A DNA stretch of 55,692 bases from Streptosporangiaceae bacterium (GTDB taxonomy: Bacteria > Actinomycetota > Actinomycetes > Streptosporangiales > Streptosporangiaceae). Position numbers and translations under genes: made by a program. The DNA lies in NCBI GenBank assembly GCA_030041275.1, contig JASHOE010000093.1, forward strand, positions 1 to 55,692, read 5' to 3'. Below are positions 32,669-41,033 of this stretch, one piece after another. Below the pieces are notes generated by a model. The model did not search any database. It saw only the letters and a list, made by a program, of their open reading frames with translations, and had not been told where the DNA came from. How positions within the stretch are numbered: position 1 is the stretch's first letter; each line of letters begins with the position of its first letter.

Positions 32669-34132
32669 CTAGACCTCGACCGCCAGCGAGATCGACGCAA
32701 GGTGCTTGCGCCTGGTCCACCACACCGTCCACACGATTCCCAGCACCGCCCAGGCGACGGAGAACCAGACGATGCTGCTGCCGGTCTTGAAGGGCAGTGA
32801 GATCTCGCTGACGAAGAACCCCTTGTACAGGATGTAGCCGTCGATCGCGATCCCGGCTACCGGGATGAAGCCATTCAAGAACCAGTTGAAGCTGCTGCGC
32901 TGATACCGGGCGTGATACACGAGGTTCGCCAGGTTCACGAACATGTACAGGATGAGGACGAAGAACACGAATATCTCGCCGAGGTAGGCGTACGCGTTGG
33001 CCGGGCCGCCCTGCCAGAAGCTGACCCCAATCAGGAAGACGAGGGCCACGACAAGCGTCGCCGCCTCGGCCCGCCAGGGGGTCTGGAACCGCGGATGCAG
33101 ACTCTTGAAGTAGCTGTTGAGGAAACCCTCCCTCGACAGCGCGTAGGTGATCCGGCTCGCCGCGTACAGGGCTGCGCCGAAGCTCGCTAGCGCCGCGGTG
33201 AAGCCAGTGATCGGCACCAGCACCGCCCAGCCGCCGATATAAGAGTGGGTTATCGGCAAGACGGGCGTGATCTGCCCGGAGCTGACGTAGCCTTCGACGG
33301 TTTTGACCGGGACCGCGATGGCGAACCCGTAGGAGACCAGCGTCCAGTACACGCCGGCGATGAGTGTGACCAGGATGGTTGCCAGCGGAATGAGCCGGCG
33401 CGGCGTCTTGGATTCCTCGGCGACCGGCGCAACGGCGTCGACGCCGGCGATCGACAGGAACGCGAAGATCGCTGCAAGGCTCAGCCCGGAGAATCCGAGC
33501 GTGGCGGCGCGCGGGTCGAAGGGCGCGGCGCTGAAGTGCCCGAGGTGGCCGCCCTTGACGACGATCACGATCGCCACGGCAGCGATGAAGGTCCCTTCAA
33601 GGACCATGAGGATCCCGATTACCAGGGACGACAGCTTGATGTTGTTGTGGTTCAGCCACCCGACGACCAAGATGGCAACGATCCCGCCCCCGACGCCGGT
33701 CCAGGTATTGGCCGTCAGATTGAAGTAGGAAAGCAGCGCGTTGAAGAACGTGCCGAAGGCGGGCGGGTACAACGCCGTGACGACCACATACGTCGTGATC
33801 ATCATCCAGCCGAGCCAGAGCCCGACGCTGGGATAGGTGGACTCCCACAGCCACGTGTAGCCGCTGCCAGCCGATGGCCGCCGGTTGTTCATCAGGGCGT
33901 AGCTAATGGCCGTGGGGAGCACCGCGATCGTGATGAGGATGAAGAGGAACGGCATCACCGGGCCGCCGGAGTCGCTCTCCATGAAGCCCATGTTCAGGTA
34001 GATGACCGGGGCGAGCGAGAAGTAGGCAAGCCCGATGAACGCGAGCCGGGGAAGGTTAAGGCTGTCCCGTTTGAGCCCGGCGCGCGATGGAGTCTCTTCG
34101 AGTTGCTGCCCAGTCGGCTGGGTGTCCGCCAC
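32669..34132 (-). CDS. APC-family amino-acid/amine permease
   Basis: A 487-residue transporter with about 12 membrane helices. Features of the APC superfamily include the first-helix region LAFIGLAYFSLAPVIYLNMGF, SAGSGYTWLWEST in helix 3, and AGVDAVAPVAEESKTPRRLIPLA after helix 6. It imports an amino acid, amide or amine using a proton or sodium gradient. AGGAGG lies seven bases before the GTG start. It is 11 bp downstream of the acetamidase-type gene and is followed after nine bp by the hydrolase, so it is likely the uptake step for the substrate of this operon. Confidence 0.9.
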   Translation of the reverse strand: MADTQPTGQQLEETPSRAGLKRDSLNLPRLAFIGLAYFSLAPVIYLNMGFMESDSGGPVMPFLFILITIAVLPTAISYALMNNRRPSAGSGYTWLWESTYPSVGLWLGWMMITTYVVVTALYPPAFGTFFNALLSYFNLTANTWTGVGGGIVAILVVGWLNHNNIKLSSLVIGILMVLEGTFIAAVAIVIVVKGGHLGHFSAAPFDPRAATLGFSGLSLAAIFAFLSIAGVDAVAPVAEESKTPRRLIPLATILVTLIAGVYWTLVSYGFAIAVPVKTVEGYVSSGQITPVLPITHSYIGGWAVLVPITGFTAALASFGAALYAASRITYALSREGFLNSYFKSLHPRFQTPWRAEAATLVVALVFLIGVSFWQGGPANAYAYLGEIFVFFVLILYMFVNLANLVYHARYQRSSFNWFLNGFIPVAGIAIDGYILYKGFFVSEISLPFKTGSSIVWFSVAWAVLGIVWTVWWTRRKHLASISLAVEV

Positions 34133-34143
34133 CGTCCGTCCTC

Positions 34144-35070
34144 CTAACCCTCGTCGAAAATTTCCAGCGGCAAGCTCATCGACACGGTCCAGACACCGGC
34201 GTCGACTACTTGGATGATCTTCAGGTCACCGGTGATGCTGCACAGGATGTACGCGTCATCGGCGGTGAGGCCGCGTTCCGTCACTAGCCAATCGATCATG
34301 GCTCTGACGGCCATCTTGGCGCAGCTCATGAGGTCGGGCGCGATGCCCATCGTCGCGTGATAGCCGCCCGTCCGGATCGCCGCGCTGGCGGACGGCACTC
34401 GGAATCGCGGCGCGCTGATCGACTGCTTGTGCAAAGTGAACCGCAGGCTGCCCGAGAGCGGTGCCTCGAGCGCCGTGACGCAGACCTCGCCATCCCCCTG
34501 CGCGGCGTGCGGATCTCCACACGAGAACAACGCGCCGGGCACGTGCACCGGGATCCACAGAGTCGACCCCGACGTCGGGTGCCGGTTGTCGATGTTGCCG
34601 CAGCCTCGGTGCGGTGGGAACGGGGAGATCTGCCTCGGCTCGCCGGGATGATTACCGATCGTGCCGCAGAACGGCGCTAACGGGATGGTGATCCCGGCAG
34701 CGAACTCGCTGCGCCCGTCCTTCAGCGTGAACGTGCGGACGTAGCCATGCGGATAGTCCTCGGGGAGCAAGCCGAGCTCAGGCAGAAACGCAGCCCAGCC
34801 CCAGTCGCCGTGCTGCAGCTCCAGGATGTCGACCTGCAAGGTGTCGCCGGGCTCGGCGCCGTTCACCCAGATCGGCCCCGACAGGTTGTAGATGGTGTCG
34901 AAGTCGAACCGAACGCTCTCGTACGTGGCTCCTGGCCAGACCTGTCGCTCCCCCGCGACCATGACGTCGTAGCTGACTGTGTCGCCCGAATCGACGGCGA
35001 GGATGGGCTCGAGATCCGCGTCCCATTGGTGGTGCACGACCGAGGGATCGATCACGTGATCTCGTGGCAT
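34144..35070 (-). CDS. Acetamidase/formamidase family protein (FmdA/AmdA type)
   Basis: A 308-residue FmdA_AmdA-family hydrolase that splits small amides to acid and ammonia. Characteristic stretches are VDSGDTVSYDV, GPIWVNGAEPGDTLQVDILE (about 71-90), PHRGCGNIDNRH, DPHAAQGDGEVCVTALE (about 187-203) and the late DDAYILCSITGDLKIIQVVD. GGAGG precedes the ATG. As first gene of the four-gene operon with a permease, a hydrolase and a Rid protein, it points to use of an imported amide as nitrogen source. The precise amide cannot be told from sequence. Confidence 0.93.
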   Translation of the reverse strand: MPRDHVIDPSVVHHQWDADLEPILAVDSGDTVSYDVMVAGERQVWPGATYESVRFDFDTIYNLSGPIWVNGAEPGDTLQVDILELQHGDWGWAAFLPELGLLPEDYPHGYVRTFTLKDGRSEFAAGITIPLAPFCGTIGNHPGEPRQISPFPPHRGCGNIDNRHPTSGSTLWIPVHVPGALFSCGDPHAAQGDGEVCVTALEAPLSGSLRFTLHKQSISAPRFRVPSASAAIRTGGYHATMGIAPDLMSCAKMAVRAMIDWLVTERGLTADDAYILCSITGDLKIIQVVDAGVWTVSMSLPLEIFDEG

Positions 35071-35315
35071 CCGTCAGCCTCCAGGGTGGAGCAGAACGAG
35101 AAACTCGGCCCGCGTCACCGTGTGCGGCCGCCTTCGATGAGGATCGCACAGCCGCTTTAGCCACGCCACTGGTACTTTGACCGGTCTGGTGCCCAGCGTC
35201 GGCTTACGCCGGGTCCCCCCGGCCACCCCGTGGGCGTTCGCCGGTACGGCCGCCGTGACCGCTGGTGCCAGGCGGGTCTGGTATGAGTGGTGACTAGCCA
35301 GGCACAATCAGTGCG

Positions 35316-36725
35316 ATGGCACGTCTGCGCGAACTCTGGGCACCGCAGACTCGGCTTTTGACCATTGGCCTGGTCCTGACGATTACGTTCGTCGCGTCGG
35401 AATCTCTTGCCGTCATCACGGTCATGCCCGTCGTGGCTCGTGATCTTGGCGGTTTGCGCCTCTACGGGTGGGTCTTCACCGCCTTCATGCTCGCGAGCAT
35501 CATCGGCGTGGTGGCGGGGGGGCGGGCCACCGATCGCCGCGGGCCAGCAGCGCCCTTCGTTGCCGGACTCATCCTCTTCAGCTCGGGTCTCGCCGTTGCC
35601 GGCCTGGCCACGTCGATGCAGATGCTGGTTGCCGGTCGCGCGCTGCAGGGTCTCGGCGCTGGAGTTGTGCCTTCGGTCGCCTACGCGTCGATCGGGCGCC
35701 GACTGCCGGCCGACCTTCGCTCGCGCATGGTGGCAGTGCTCTCCACTGCCTGGATCCTGCCCGGCCTAGTAGGGCCGGCTATCAGCGCGGAAGTCGCGCG
35801 GGCATTCGGCTGGCGCTGGGTCTTCCTCGGTCTGCTACCCGTCATCGTGCTAACCGGGCCGATCGCCGTGCCGGCGCTCATCCGGCTCGGCAAGCCAGCC
35901 ACCATCAGTGCGTCCGAGCACAGTCTCCTCGACGCGACTCGCGTCGCGTGCGGCGCCGGAATGATCCTCGCCGGGCTCACGCTCGGATTCGGAGTCCGCG
36001 ACGTCCTGATCGCGATCGCCCTCGCGTTGACAGGCTTGGCGGTGGCCGTGCCAAGCCTCCGTCGGCTTCTCCCCGCAGGCACGTTGATCGGCCGCCGGGG
36101 GTTGCCGGCCACCGTCCTCAGCCGCGGTCTGCTTACCTTCGCATTCTTCGGCACCGACAGTTATGTCACTCTCTCGATCATCGCGATTCGGCATGCGAGC
36201 ACGCTGGTTGCTGGGTATGCCGTCACCGGGGCAACGGTCGCCTGGACGGTCGGTTCGTGGACTCAGGCCAGGATCGGCGACACGTGGGAGGCGCGCCGAC
36301 TCATCCGAACCGGCTTCCTGATCATCTTGCTCGGCATCGGCGGTATGACGCTGATGCTGCAGCCCTCGGTACCCGTTGCGGAGGGCATCGCGGCCTGGAC
36401 AGTCGCGGGCCTAGGCATGGGCCTTGCGAACTCGCCGATCATGCTCCTCGTGCTGCGCCAGGCTCAGCGAGGCCGGGAGGGCAGAGAGTCAGCGTCGCTC
36501 AACCTGGCTGACGTGCTCGGCACAGCTGCCGGGATCGGTGTCGGCGGCGCTGCGGTCGCCGCTCACGCGGCGACCGACCTTCGGCTCGGGATTGGCATCG
36601 CGTTCGGGGCTGCTGCAACCGTCGCGGTGCTGGGACTTGCCACCACCCGTCGTCTGCCCGGCGGTCTTACGACCACCCCGCAGCACACGACAGACGTCGA
36701 GTCGGCAGCTTCGAAACCCCCATGA
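35316..36725 (+). CDS. MFS transporter, drug:H+ antiporter type
   Basis: A 469-residue major facilitator. The first helices contain TFVASESLAVITVMPVVARDLGG, then YGWVFTAFMLASIIGVVAGGRATDRRGP with the motif A loop. GRALQGLGAGVVPSVAYASIGRRLP is the usual drug-antiporter helix 4 motif. A polar C-terminal tail follows about 12-14 helices. No Shine-Dalgarno is seen; CACAAT ends seven bases before the ATG, so the message may be leaderless. Tail to tail with the glycosyltransferase gene, only eight bp apart. Substrate unknown, probably export of toxic or secreted small molecules. Confidence 0.88.
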   Translation: MARLRELWAPQTRLLTIGLVLTITFVASESLAVITVMPVVARDLGGLRLYGWVFTAFMLASIIGVVAGGRATDRRGPAAPFVAGLILFSSGLAVAGLATSMQMLVAGRALQGLGAGVVPSVAYASIGRRLPADLRSRMVAVLSTAWILPGLVGPAISAEVARAFGWRWVFLGLLPVIVLTGPIAVPALIRLGKPATISASEHSLLDATRVACGAGMILAGLTLGFGVRDVLIAIALALTGLAVAVPSLRRLLPAGTLIGRRGLPATVLSRGLLTFAFFGTDSYVTLSIIAIRHASTLVAGYAVTGATVAWTVGSWTQARIGDTWEARRLIRTGFLIILLGIGGMTLMLQPSVPVAEGIAAWTVAGLGMGLANSPIMLLVLRQAQRGREGRESASLNLADVLGTAAGIGVGGAAVAAHAATDLRLGIGIAFGAAATVAVLGLATTRRLPGGLTTTPQHTTDVESAASKPP

Positions 36726-36733
36726 TCGACCCG

Positions 36734-37987
36734 TTACAACTCGGCTCCTGCTGGCACGAGCTCGGCATGCCGGCGGTCTTCCCTGCCGTCCAGGGTCACC
36801 GCCACGTGCCCGTCCTCTTGAGCGGGTAGGCGAAGGTCACGACCGCGCGGCTGGCGCAGCTTGTGGCGCAGCGGCGGGCAGCCCGGACGAGTCAGCCTCG
36901 CCATCGCCTCGGTGAGCGGCACACGCGTCGGCAGCGCATCGATGTGACGCCGCCAGGCTTCCTGGTCTGCCTGCCAGGCCCGCAGGTAGGCAACGCACAG
37001 CTGCGGCGTTATCAGCCGGAGGCGGCCGAGCGAGCCTTGCAGCGACTCAATGCGCCTGGTCTTTTCGTTGCCATCGAGCGCCCGGTCCGCAGCCACCATG
37101 TCCTGCACGCGCTCGATGAACTGCTTGCGTACCTTCAGGTAGCTTGTCCAGTGCGCCTGATCAGCGTCAGCGATCGAAAGATCCTGGTCGAGAAGCCAGT
37201 AGATGCCCTCGGCGAGCACTTCGCCGAACTCCTCGGCGCGGGCACGATCGGGCCGGAACGGATCGTATGGATATTGCACCGCACCGCCCGTCACGGCAAC
37301 GGACTGCAGCCCCTTGTGGCCGTCGAGCAGGAAGAACCAGTCGTCGTTGTAGATTTCCGGAAAGAAAGATCTGGTCCGGTCAGTCTGGACGACGAGCGCA
37401 CCGCCGCCGATGAACGACTGCTGGCGTCCCCCCGCGTCGCGATAGGCCCGACACACGACAGAGTGATCGTCGAAACCGCCGACATGCAGGCCGACGGCGT
37501 CGTGGGCGTCAAGGAGACCACTGGCCCGCCGAACATCCTCAGGGTCCACCTGCGTGATGTCGTCGTCGAGAAACATCACCGCCGACCAGCCCCGCAGCCG
37601 GCTGAGGACGAGGCCAAGGTTGCGCTTGGCGCTGAGGTCCGTGCGCGGGTACTTGGCCAGCCTCGGGAAGATCTTGTCTGGCATGAACTGGGCCGTCTGC
37701 CAGTCGGGCAGGTTCAGGTCGGCCGGGTCAGTAACGTCGATTGCGATGATGTCAATGGACTCTGGCAGCCGCTGCAGGGCCTTCTCTGCTGATGTCCACT
37801 GCTTGCTGTGAAGTGTCACCAGCGTGCAGCTGAGCGCGTCCGCGAGGTCAGCCGCCTGGCTCAGATACGCAGGGCGCCGCGCAGTCGGCACGATGATCGC
37901 ATCGATTGAGCTCCGCTGGATGTGGTCGCCCGACCACAGCAGGTCGCGGTGCGACCCGTGATGATCTTGCGGTTCGCATGGCCCCAC
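36734..37987 (-). CDS. GT-A-like glycosyltransferase / nucleotide-diphospho-sugar transferase-like protein
   Basis: A 417-residue protein. DAIIVPTARRPAYL opens a Rossmann-like half, DLSAKRNLGLVLSR (about 117-130) matches the nucleotide-binding helix of GT-A transferases, and MFLDDDITQV (about 138-147) supplies a DxD-type metal site. FIGGGALVVQTDR and FFPEIYNDDWFFLLDG follow, resembling acceptor-side motifs. The C-terminal 100 residues are helical and basic. The GTG start lies six bp after the stop of the XRE-domain gene, so the pair is coupled. It is not next to cell-wall or polysaccharide genes. The target, sugar or otherwise, is unknown; the fold call is fairly good, the activity inferred. 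Confidence 0.7.
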   Translation of the reverse strand: MGPCEPQDHHGSHRDLLWSGDHIQRSSIDAIIVPTARRPAYLSQAADLADALSCTLVTLHSKQWTSAEKALQRLPESIDIIAIDVTDPADLNLPDWQTAQFMPDKIFPRLAKYPRTDLSAKRNLGLVLSRLRGWSAVMFLDDDITQVDPEDVRRASGLLDAHDAVGLHVGGFDDHSVVCRAYRDAGGRQQSFIGGGALVVQTDRTRSFFPEIYNDDWFFLLDGHKGLQSVAVTGGAVQYPYDPFRPDRARAEEFGEVLAEGIYWLLDQDLSIADADQAHWTSYLKVRKQFIERVQDMVAADRALDGNEKTRRIESLQGSLGRLRLITPQLCVAYLRAWQADQEAWRRHIDALPTRVPLTEAMARLTRPGCPPLRHKLRQPRGRDLRLPAQEDGHVAVTLDGREDRRHAELVPAGAEL

Positions 37988-37993
37988 CGCGGG

Positions 37994-39142
37994 CTACCCT
38001 GACCATTCAAACAGGGTGTACTCCCCAGTGGTCCAGTCCGGTGTCACGGTTGCTCCGTTGACGATAGTTACCCTGGTGAGGACGCAGTAGGTCTCGCTCC
38101 CGCTAAACCGTTTCCGCAGGTAATCCGCATTTCGATCGCGAAACCGAGCATCAGTGAGGGCGCGAACGGCACCGTATGTCCCCCGCCCATACATGCCACT
38201 GCAGATCGTAACAGTACGTTTCCTGTTCAGTGGGCTTACTGCGCGAGCGAATAGCGCGACGTCCTCGCGCAGGATTCCCTTGTCGGCAACGTCAGTGCCC
38301 GCCTTGCCGCCGCGATCCTTACCGCTCCTTCTATCCACAACTGCGCGGTGCCTAACCTTCTGGCCGTTGTCATCTACCTCGAAGTACTGCCCGTCCAGCT
38401 GAGTCCAGTCGGCTATCTGCTGAACCGGCAGTTGCAGCCGGTCGAGCAGGTCCGTTGTCGCCGGATTCCAGTCGATCCCGCCGAGCAGGGCGAGGTGCGA
38501 GGTGTAGTCGTCGGATCCAAGCTCGTCGGCAGTGCGCAAGTTGACCTGATTAGCCGGATTAGCGGCTCTTACGTGACCGTGCAGCTCGACAAGCGCATCG
38601 AGTTCGGAGTACTTCAGCAATTCCATGTGGTCGGGGTCATCGCGGTTTGTATAGGGCATGCGCTGCAGCATCTCCGCGGGCCACTGCGGGCACACGATCG
38701 TAATGTCCTTGCCGTCGGGGAAGCGCCACGGCCCCGCGTTCAGCGACTCCTCGACTTCAGTGAGCTGTGGCTGCTGAGCTGGCCATCCGGGAGTTGTGGC
38801 TCGCAAAGCGGCATGGCGCAAATGAATGAGCTCGCTGCGCAGTTCCGCTACCGCAAGCCGCTCGTCGCTGGTCATCTCGTCCGCGCCGAGCGCGCGTGGC
38901 GGCGTCGCCTCGAAGCACCTCGGCCCTCCGAAGAGTGCGGCGTAGCCCTCGATCCTCGCCGTTGGCGGGATCCGGGGCTTGCCAAGCGACTCCCAAGACG
39001 AGATGAGCGGCACGCTGACCGGCTTGCCGTCACCGAGTGCCTGGGCCAGCTCGGGCTGGGTGATCTTGCGCCCAGGGACTCCGCGCTCGCGCAGCGAGCG
39101 GAGCCGCTCGGCCAGCACCCGCCGGGGATCCTGATCCTCCAC
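37994..39142 (-). CDS. XRE-type HTH protein with a large uncharacterised C-terminal domain
   Basis: A 382-residue protein. Residues about 8-70 are an XRE/Cro-type helix-turn-helix (KITQPELAQALGD, SVPLISSWESLGKPRIPPTARIEGYAALFG). From about 140 a separate alpha/beta domain begins with ITIVCPQWPAEML and continues through MPYTNRDDPDHMEL, LDALVELHGHVRAANP, DYTSHLALLGGIDWN, DVALFARAVSPLNRKRTVTICSGMYGRGTYGAVRALTDARFRDRN. Its alternating strands, GxYGxG loop and conserved acids look like a ligand-binding or catalytic domain, not a plain dimerisation tail. I know such proteins only as uncharacterised in actinobacteria. It is coupled to the GT-like gene downstream. Confidence 0.75.
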   Translation of the reverse strand: MEDQDPRRVLAERLRSLRERGVPGRKITQPELAQALGDGKPVSVPLISSWESLGKPRIPPTARIEGYAALFGGPRCFEATPPRALGADEMTSDERLAVAELRSELIHLRHAALRATTPGWPAQQPQLTEVEESLNAGPWRFPDGKDITIVCPQWPAEMLQRMPYTNRDDPDHMELLKYSELDALVELHGHVRAANPANQVNLRTADELGSDDYTSHLALLGGIDWNPATTDLLDRLQLPVQQIADWTQLDGQYFEVDDNGQKVRHRAVVDRRSGKDRGGKAGTDVADKGILREDVALFARAVSPLNRKRTVTICSGMYGRGTYGAVRALTDARFRDRNADYLRKRFSGSETYCVLTRVTIVNGATVTPDWTTGEYTLFEWSG

Positions 39143-39563
39143 GTCTCCCTGCCTCTGTTCAACTTAAGTTCAGCGTCCATGTAAACACCTCGCACAGCCA
39201 ATTGCAAGCACTGAAACCGCAGCTAGATGCATCTCTGCAGAGCATGAGTGAGGATCACTGACGATCGGCGACGTACGGCTCCGCAGCCATTGCACAGGGG
39301 TTGTGAACGTCAAGACCATATAGCAAACTTAAAGAGATGGATGAAGGCCGCTCAACAATGGTCAGAAGTTCACTGAAGTTTAGGAGGCAGAGTGAAGTAG
39401 GCTCCTGAAGCGTCGGAAGTCGCGCCGCGAGGCGCCGACAACTCCCGCCAGCCGCGCTCGCCGTCAGGCGCAGGCCGACGCTACGCATGCGGGCACCCTT
39501 GCGCCAACAAGGATGCCCGCTGGTCAGAACCTCGATGTGCTCGCATACACAAGGGAAGTCCCA
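39143..39563. promoter_or_regulatory. AT-rich divergent control region with AACTT/AAGTT half-sites
   Basis: A 421-bp spacer, notably less GC-rich than its surroundings. AACTTAAGTT (39161-39170), a perfect 10-bp palindrome, lies just upstream of the XRE start. AACTTAAA follows at 39326, and a direct repeat AAGTT-N5-AAGTT at 39366-39380. Related TTAAACTTTACTTTAGG occurs again at about 39971. These are good candidates for sites bound by the neighbouring XRE protein. No gene is seen in the spacer. Confidence 0.5.
39489..39520 (+). promoter_or_regulatory. Leader hairpin before the small membrane protein
   Basis: GCGGGCA (39489-39495) pairs with TGCCCGC (39514-39520), then CCTT with AAGG across one mismatch, leaving an 8-base loop. 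It lies 44 bp before the ATG of the small membrane protein. There is no T tract, so it could be a leader structure, an attenuator or an mRNA-stabilising hairpin. Confidence 0.45.
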
Positions 39564-39863
39564 ATGACCACGATATCGCCCCGCATGATCGTGGCAACCA
39601 CCACGGCCGCACGCCACCTGACCAATCACCACGCAGCAGTCGCTGCCGCGGTGGCTGCAGCTGCCTCTGCTCGCAGCGCTGGCGTCGCCGCGCTCATCCT
39701 CATCGTGCTGGCCGTTCTCCTCATTGCGGCCTTGTCAGCAGCGCTCCGCAGCCTCACCGCGATCCTGTCCGAGTTGCTTCGCGCTGCAAGGGCCGTGACG
39801 TCCATCCTGTTCACGATCGTGATCGCGGTTGTCTTTGCGGTCGCTTTGCTCTCTCACCACTGA
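39564..39863 (+). CDS. Small two-helix membrane protein (99 aa)
   Basis: A 99-residue protein: a polar N-terminus rich in histidine and alanine (ARHLTNHHAAVAAAVAAAA), then two membrane helices at about 39-62 (VAALILIVLAVLLIAALSAAL) and 76-96 (SILFTIVIAVVFAVALL). GGGAAG lies five to six bases before the ATG. I know no family. Divergent from the XRE/glycosyltransferase pair, preceded by a hairpin and ended by a near-perfect terminator stem, it is a separate, apparently regulated transcript. Small hydrophobic proteins in such positions are often toxins, stress peptides or membrane regulators; this is only inference. Confidence 0.65.
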   Translation: MTTISPRMIVATTTAARHLTNHHAAVAAAVAAAASARSAGVAALILIVLAVLLIAALSAALRSLTAILSELLRAARAVTSILFTIVIAVVFAVALLSHH

Positions 39864-39868
39864 TGGCC

Positions 39869-39910
39869 CTGGGCTTCAGCTGAACCGACAGATACCGCTG
39901 AAGCCCAGGC
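39869..39910 (+). terminator. 13-bp perfect stem terminator
   Basis: CCTGGGCTTCAGC (39869-39881) pairs fully with GCTGAAGCCCAGG (39898-39910) around a 16-base loop, six bases after the small membrane protein stop. The half-stem GGGCTTCAGC recurs at about 39944. No T tract follows, as is common for actinobacterial hairpin terminators. Confidence 0.7.
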
Positions 39911-40051
39911 CGCTGGCGGCCTCCCCGATTCCTAGTCGAAGGGGCTTCAGCGCGTAACTCGCAGGTCTGGTTAAACTTTACTTTAGGAAACTACCCGAGG
40001 TGAAATTATTGGGCTCACATAGCTTCGCTCGCTTGCCACCCTAGGTAGCCC

Positions 40052-40555
40052 ATGTCAGAATCTTGTTTTGTGCCGGACATCGAACAGCTTGGCGTAGATG
40101 AATGGCCGACCTTGCGAGAAATAAGACTAACGGCGCTGCAAGAATCCCCTGACGCCTTTCTGGCCTCGTATGATATCGAGCGAGAATTCGATGAGGCGAA
40201 GTGGCGAGCGGAATTCGGCCGCGGCGAATGGCTCGTAGCGCGCGATAATCGCCTTCCAGTCAGCGTTCTTGGCTGCACTCGCGAAGAAGACACGCCACCG
40301 TGGATGTGCTACCTCGAACACCTTTGGGTAGCACCTCAATGCCGCCGCAAAGGGCTAGCGTTCACCATGATCACCCACGCGATCGCGCGGCTTCGCGGGA
40401 TGGACATGCGCCTGGCCCGACTCTGGGTGCTCGCCGGAAACGACGCTGCGGTGCGACTGTACAAACGCGCAGGATTCATCAGCGCCAATTACAGTCAGGC
40501 TTTGCCCGGCCGACCCGGTGTCATCGAGGAACTCATGGAGCTTGAGCTCGGCTAA
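40052..40555 (+). CDS. GNAT-family N-acetyltransferase
   Basis: A 167-residue GNAT protein. The acetyl-CoA-binding strand and loop appear as LEHLWVAPQCRRKGLAFTMITHAIARL (about 89-115), with the R/Q-x-x-G/A pyrophosphate loop RRKGLA. LWVLAGNDAAVRLYKRAGFISAN (about 127-149) is the standard C-terminal motif. The acceptor could be an amine of a small molecule or a protein N-terminus. Upstream DNA is AT-rich, with TTAAACTTTACTTTAGG about 60-80 bp before the start resembling half-sites found near the XRE gene. It might thus belong to the same regulatory group, but this is weak. Confidence 0.88.
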   Translation: MSESCFVPDIEQLGVDEWPTLREIRLTALQESPDAFLASYDIEREFDEAKWRAEFGRGEWLVARDNRLPVSVLGCTREEDTPPWMCYLEHLWVAPQCRRKGLAFTMITHAIARLRGMDMRLARLWVLAGNDAAVRLYKRAGFISANYSQALPGRPGVIEELMELELG

Positions 40556-40724
40556 TCTAACCACCGCTTCGCTCTGAGCCTGACTGCCGGATGACCGGGC
40601 GCGGATCGGCGATTCTGCGGGCGTCCTGATCACCGTCTGCAGTGGCCTCGTTGGTAGCGGAACGCAGGAGGCAGATGACCCGCAGCGGTGAATGGCGATT
40701 CACGCGTTGCCCACCCGCACTGTG

Positions 40725-40772
40725 TTGTCATATCTCAGCGTCGTCATGTCTCAGCATCGTCACGTCTCAGCC
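40725..40772 (+). repeat. Three tandem 16-bp repeats
   Basis: Units at 40725-40740, 40741-40756 and 40757-40772 read TCGTCAYGTCTCAGCN with one to three changes each. They abut without spacers and are followed by GTGGAAAATCTCAG, a possible partial fourth. No gene is confidently present here. The origin is probably slippage or a multi-site operator. Confidence 0.65.
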
Positions 40773-40779
40773 GTGGAAA

Positions 40780-40990
40780 ATCTCAGTTCGTCGCGAAAAC
40801 TGCGGCTGGTGGGCTGGCCGTCAGCCGAGGCAGATACTGGGTGCCGCTTGGCCGAGCCGAGGCAACGAATTCGATTCCGCAACCAGAGCGCGGCCTGCAT
40901 ATTTCCTTCGGGTTCGGATACCCGCACAAGCCGGTCCGTCCTTCACTGGCTGCTGACCGGGCCGAGCGCCCTAGCGTCGCCGCCCCGGCT
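40780..40990 (+). pseudogene. Possible cytochrome P450 C-terminal remnant
   Basis: One plus-strand frame reads ILGAAWPSRGNEFDSATRARP (about 40831-40905), close to the P450 stretch before the haem loop (LGAANRDPxxFxxP). The next frame then reads HISFGFGYPH, resembling the start of the FGxGxHxCxG loop. The haem-ligand cysteine is gone and at least one frameshift separates the parts. The rest of a P450 is not visible, so this would be a short, decayed fragment. The resemblance is by eye and could be chance. Confidence 0.35.
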
Positions 40991-41033
40991 ACGGGCGCAG
41001 CTGGGCGGGGCATGGGCAGATGACTCCGACTGC

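Noticed and set aside
33245..34147. Plus-strand open frame of 300 codons, rich in Asp, Arg and Gly
   Set aside because: It is the in-register complement of the APC permease; the charged composition is what hydrophobic codons give when reversed.
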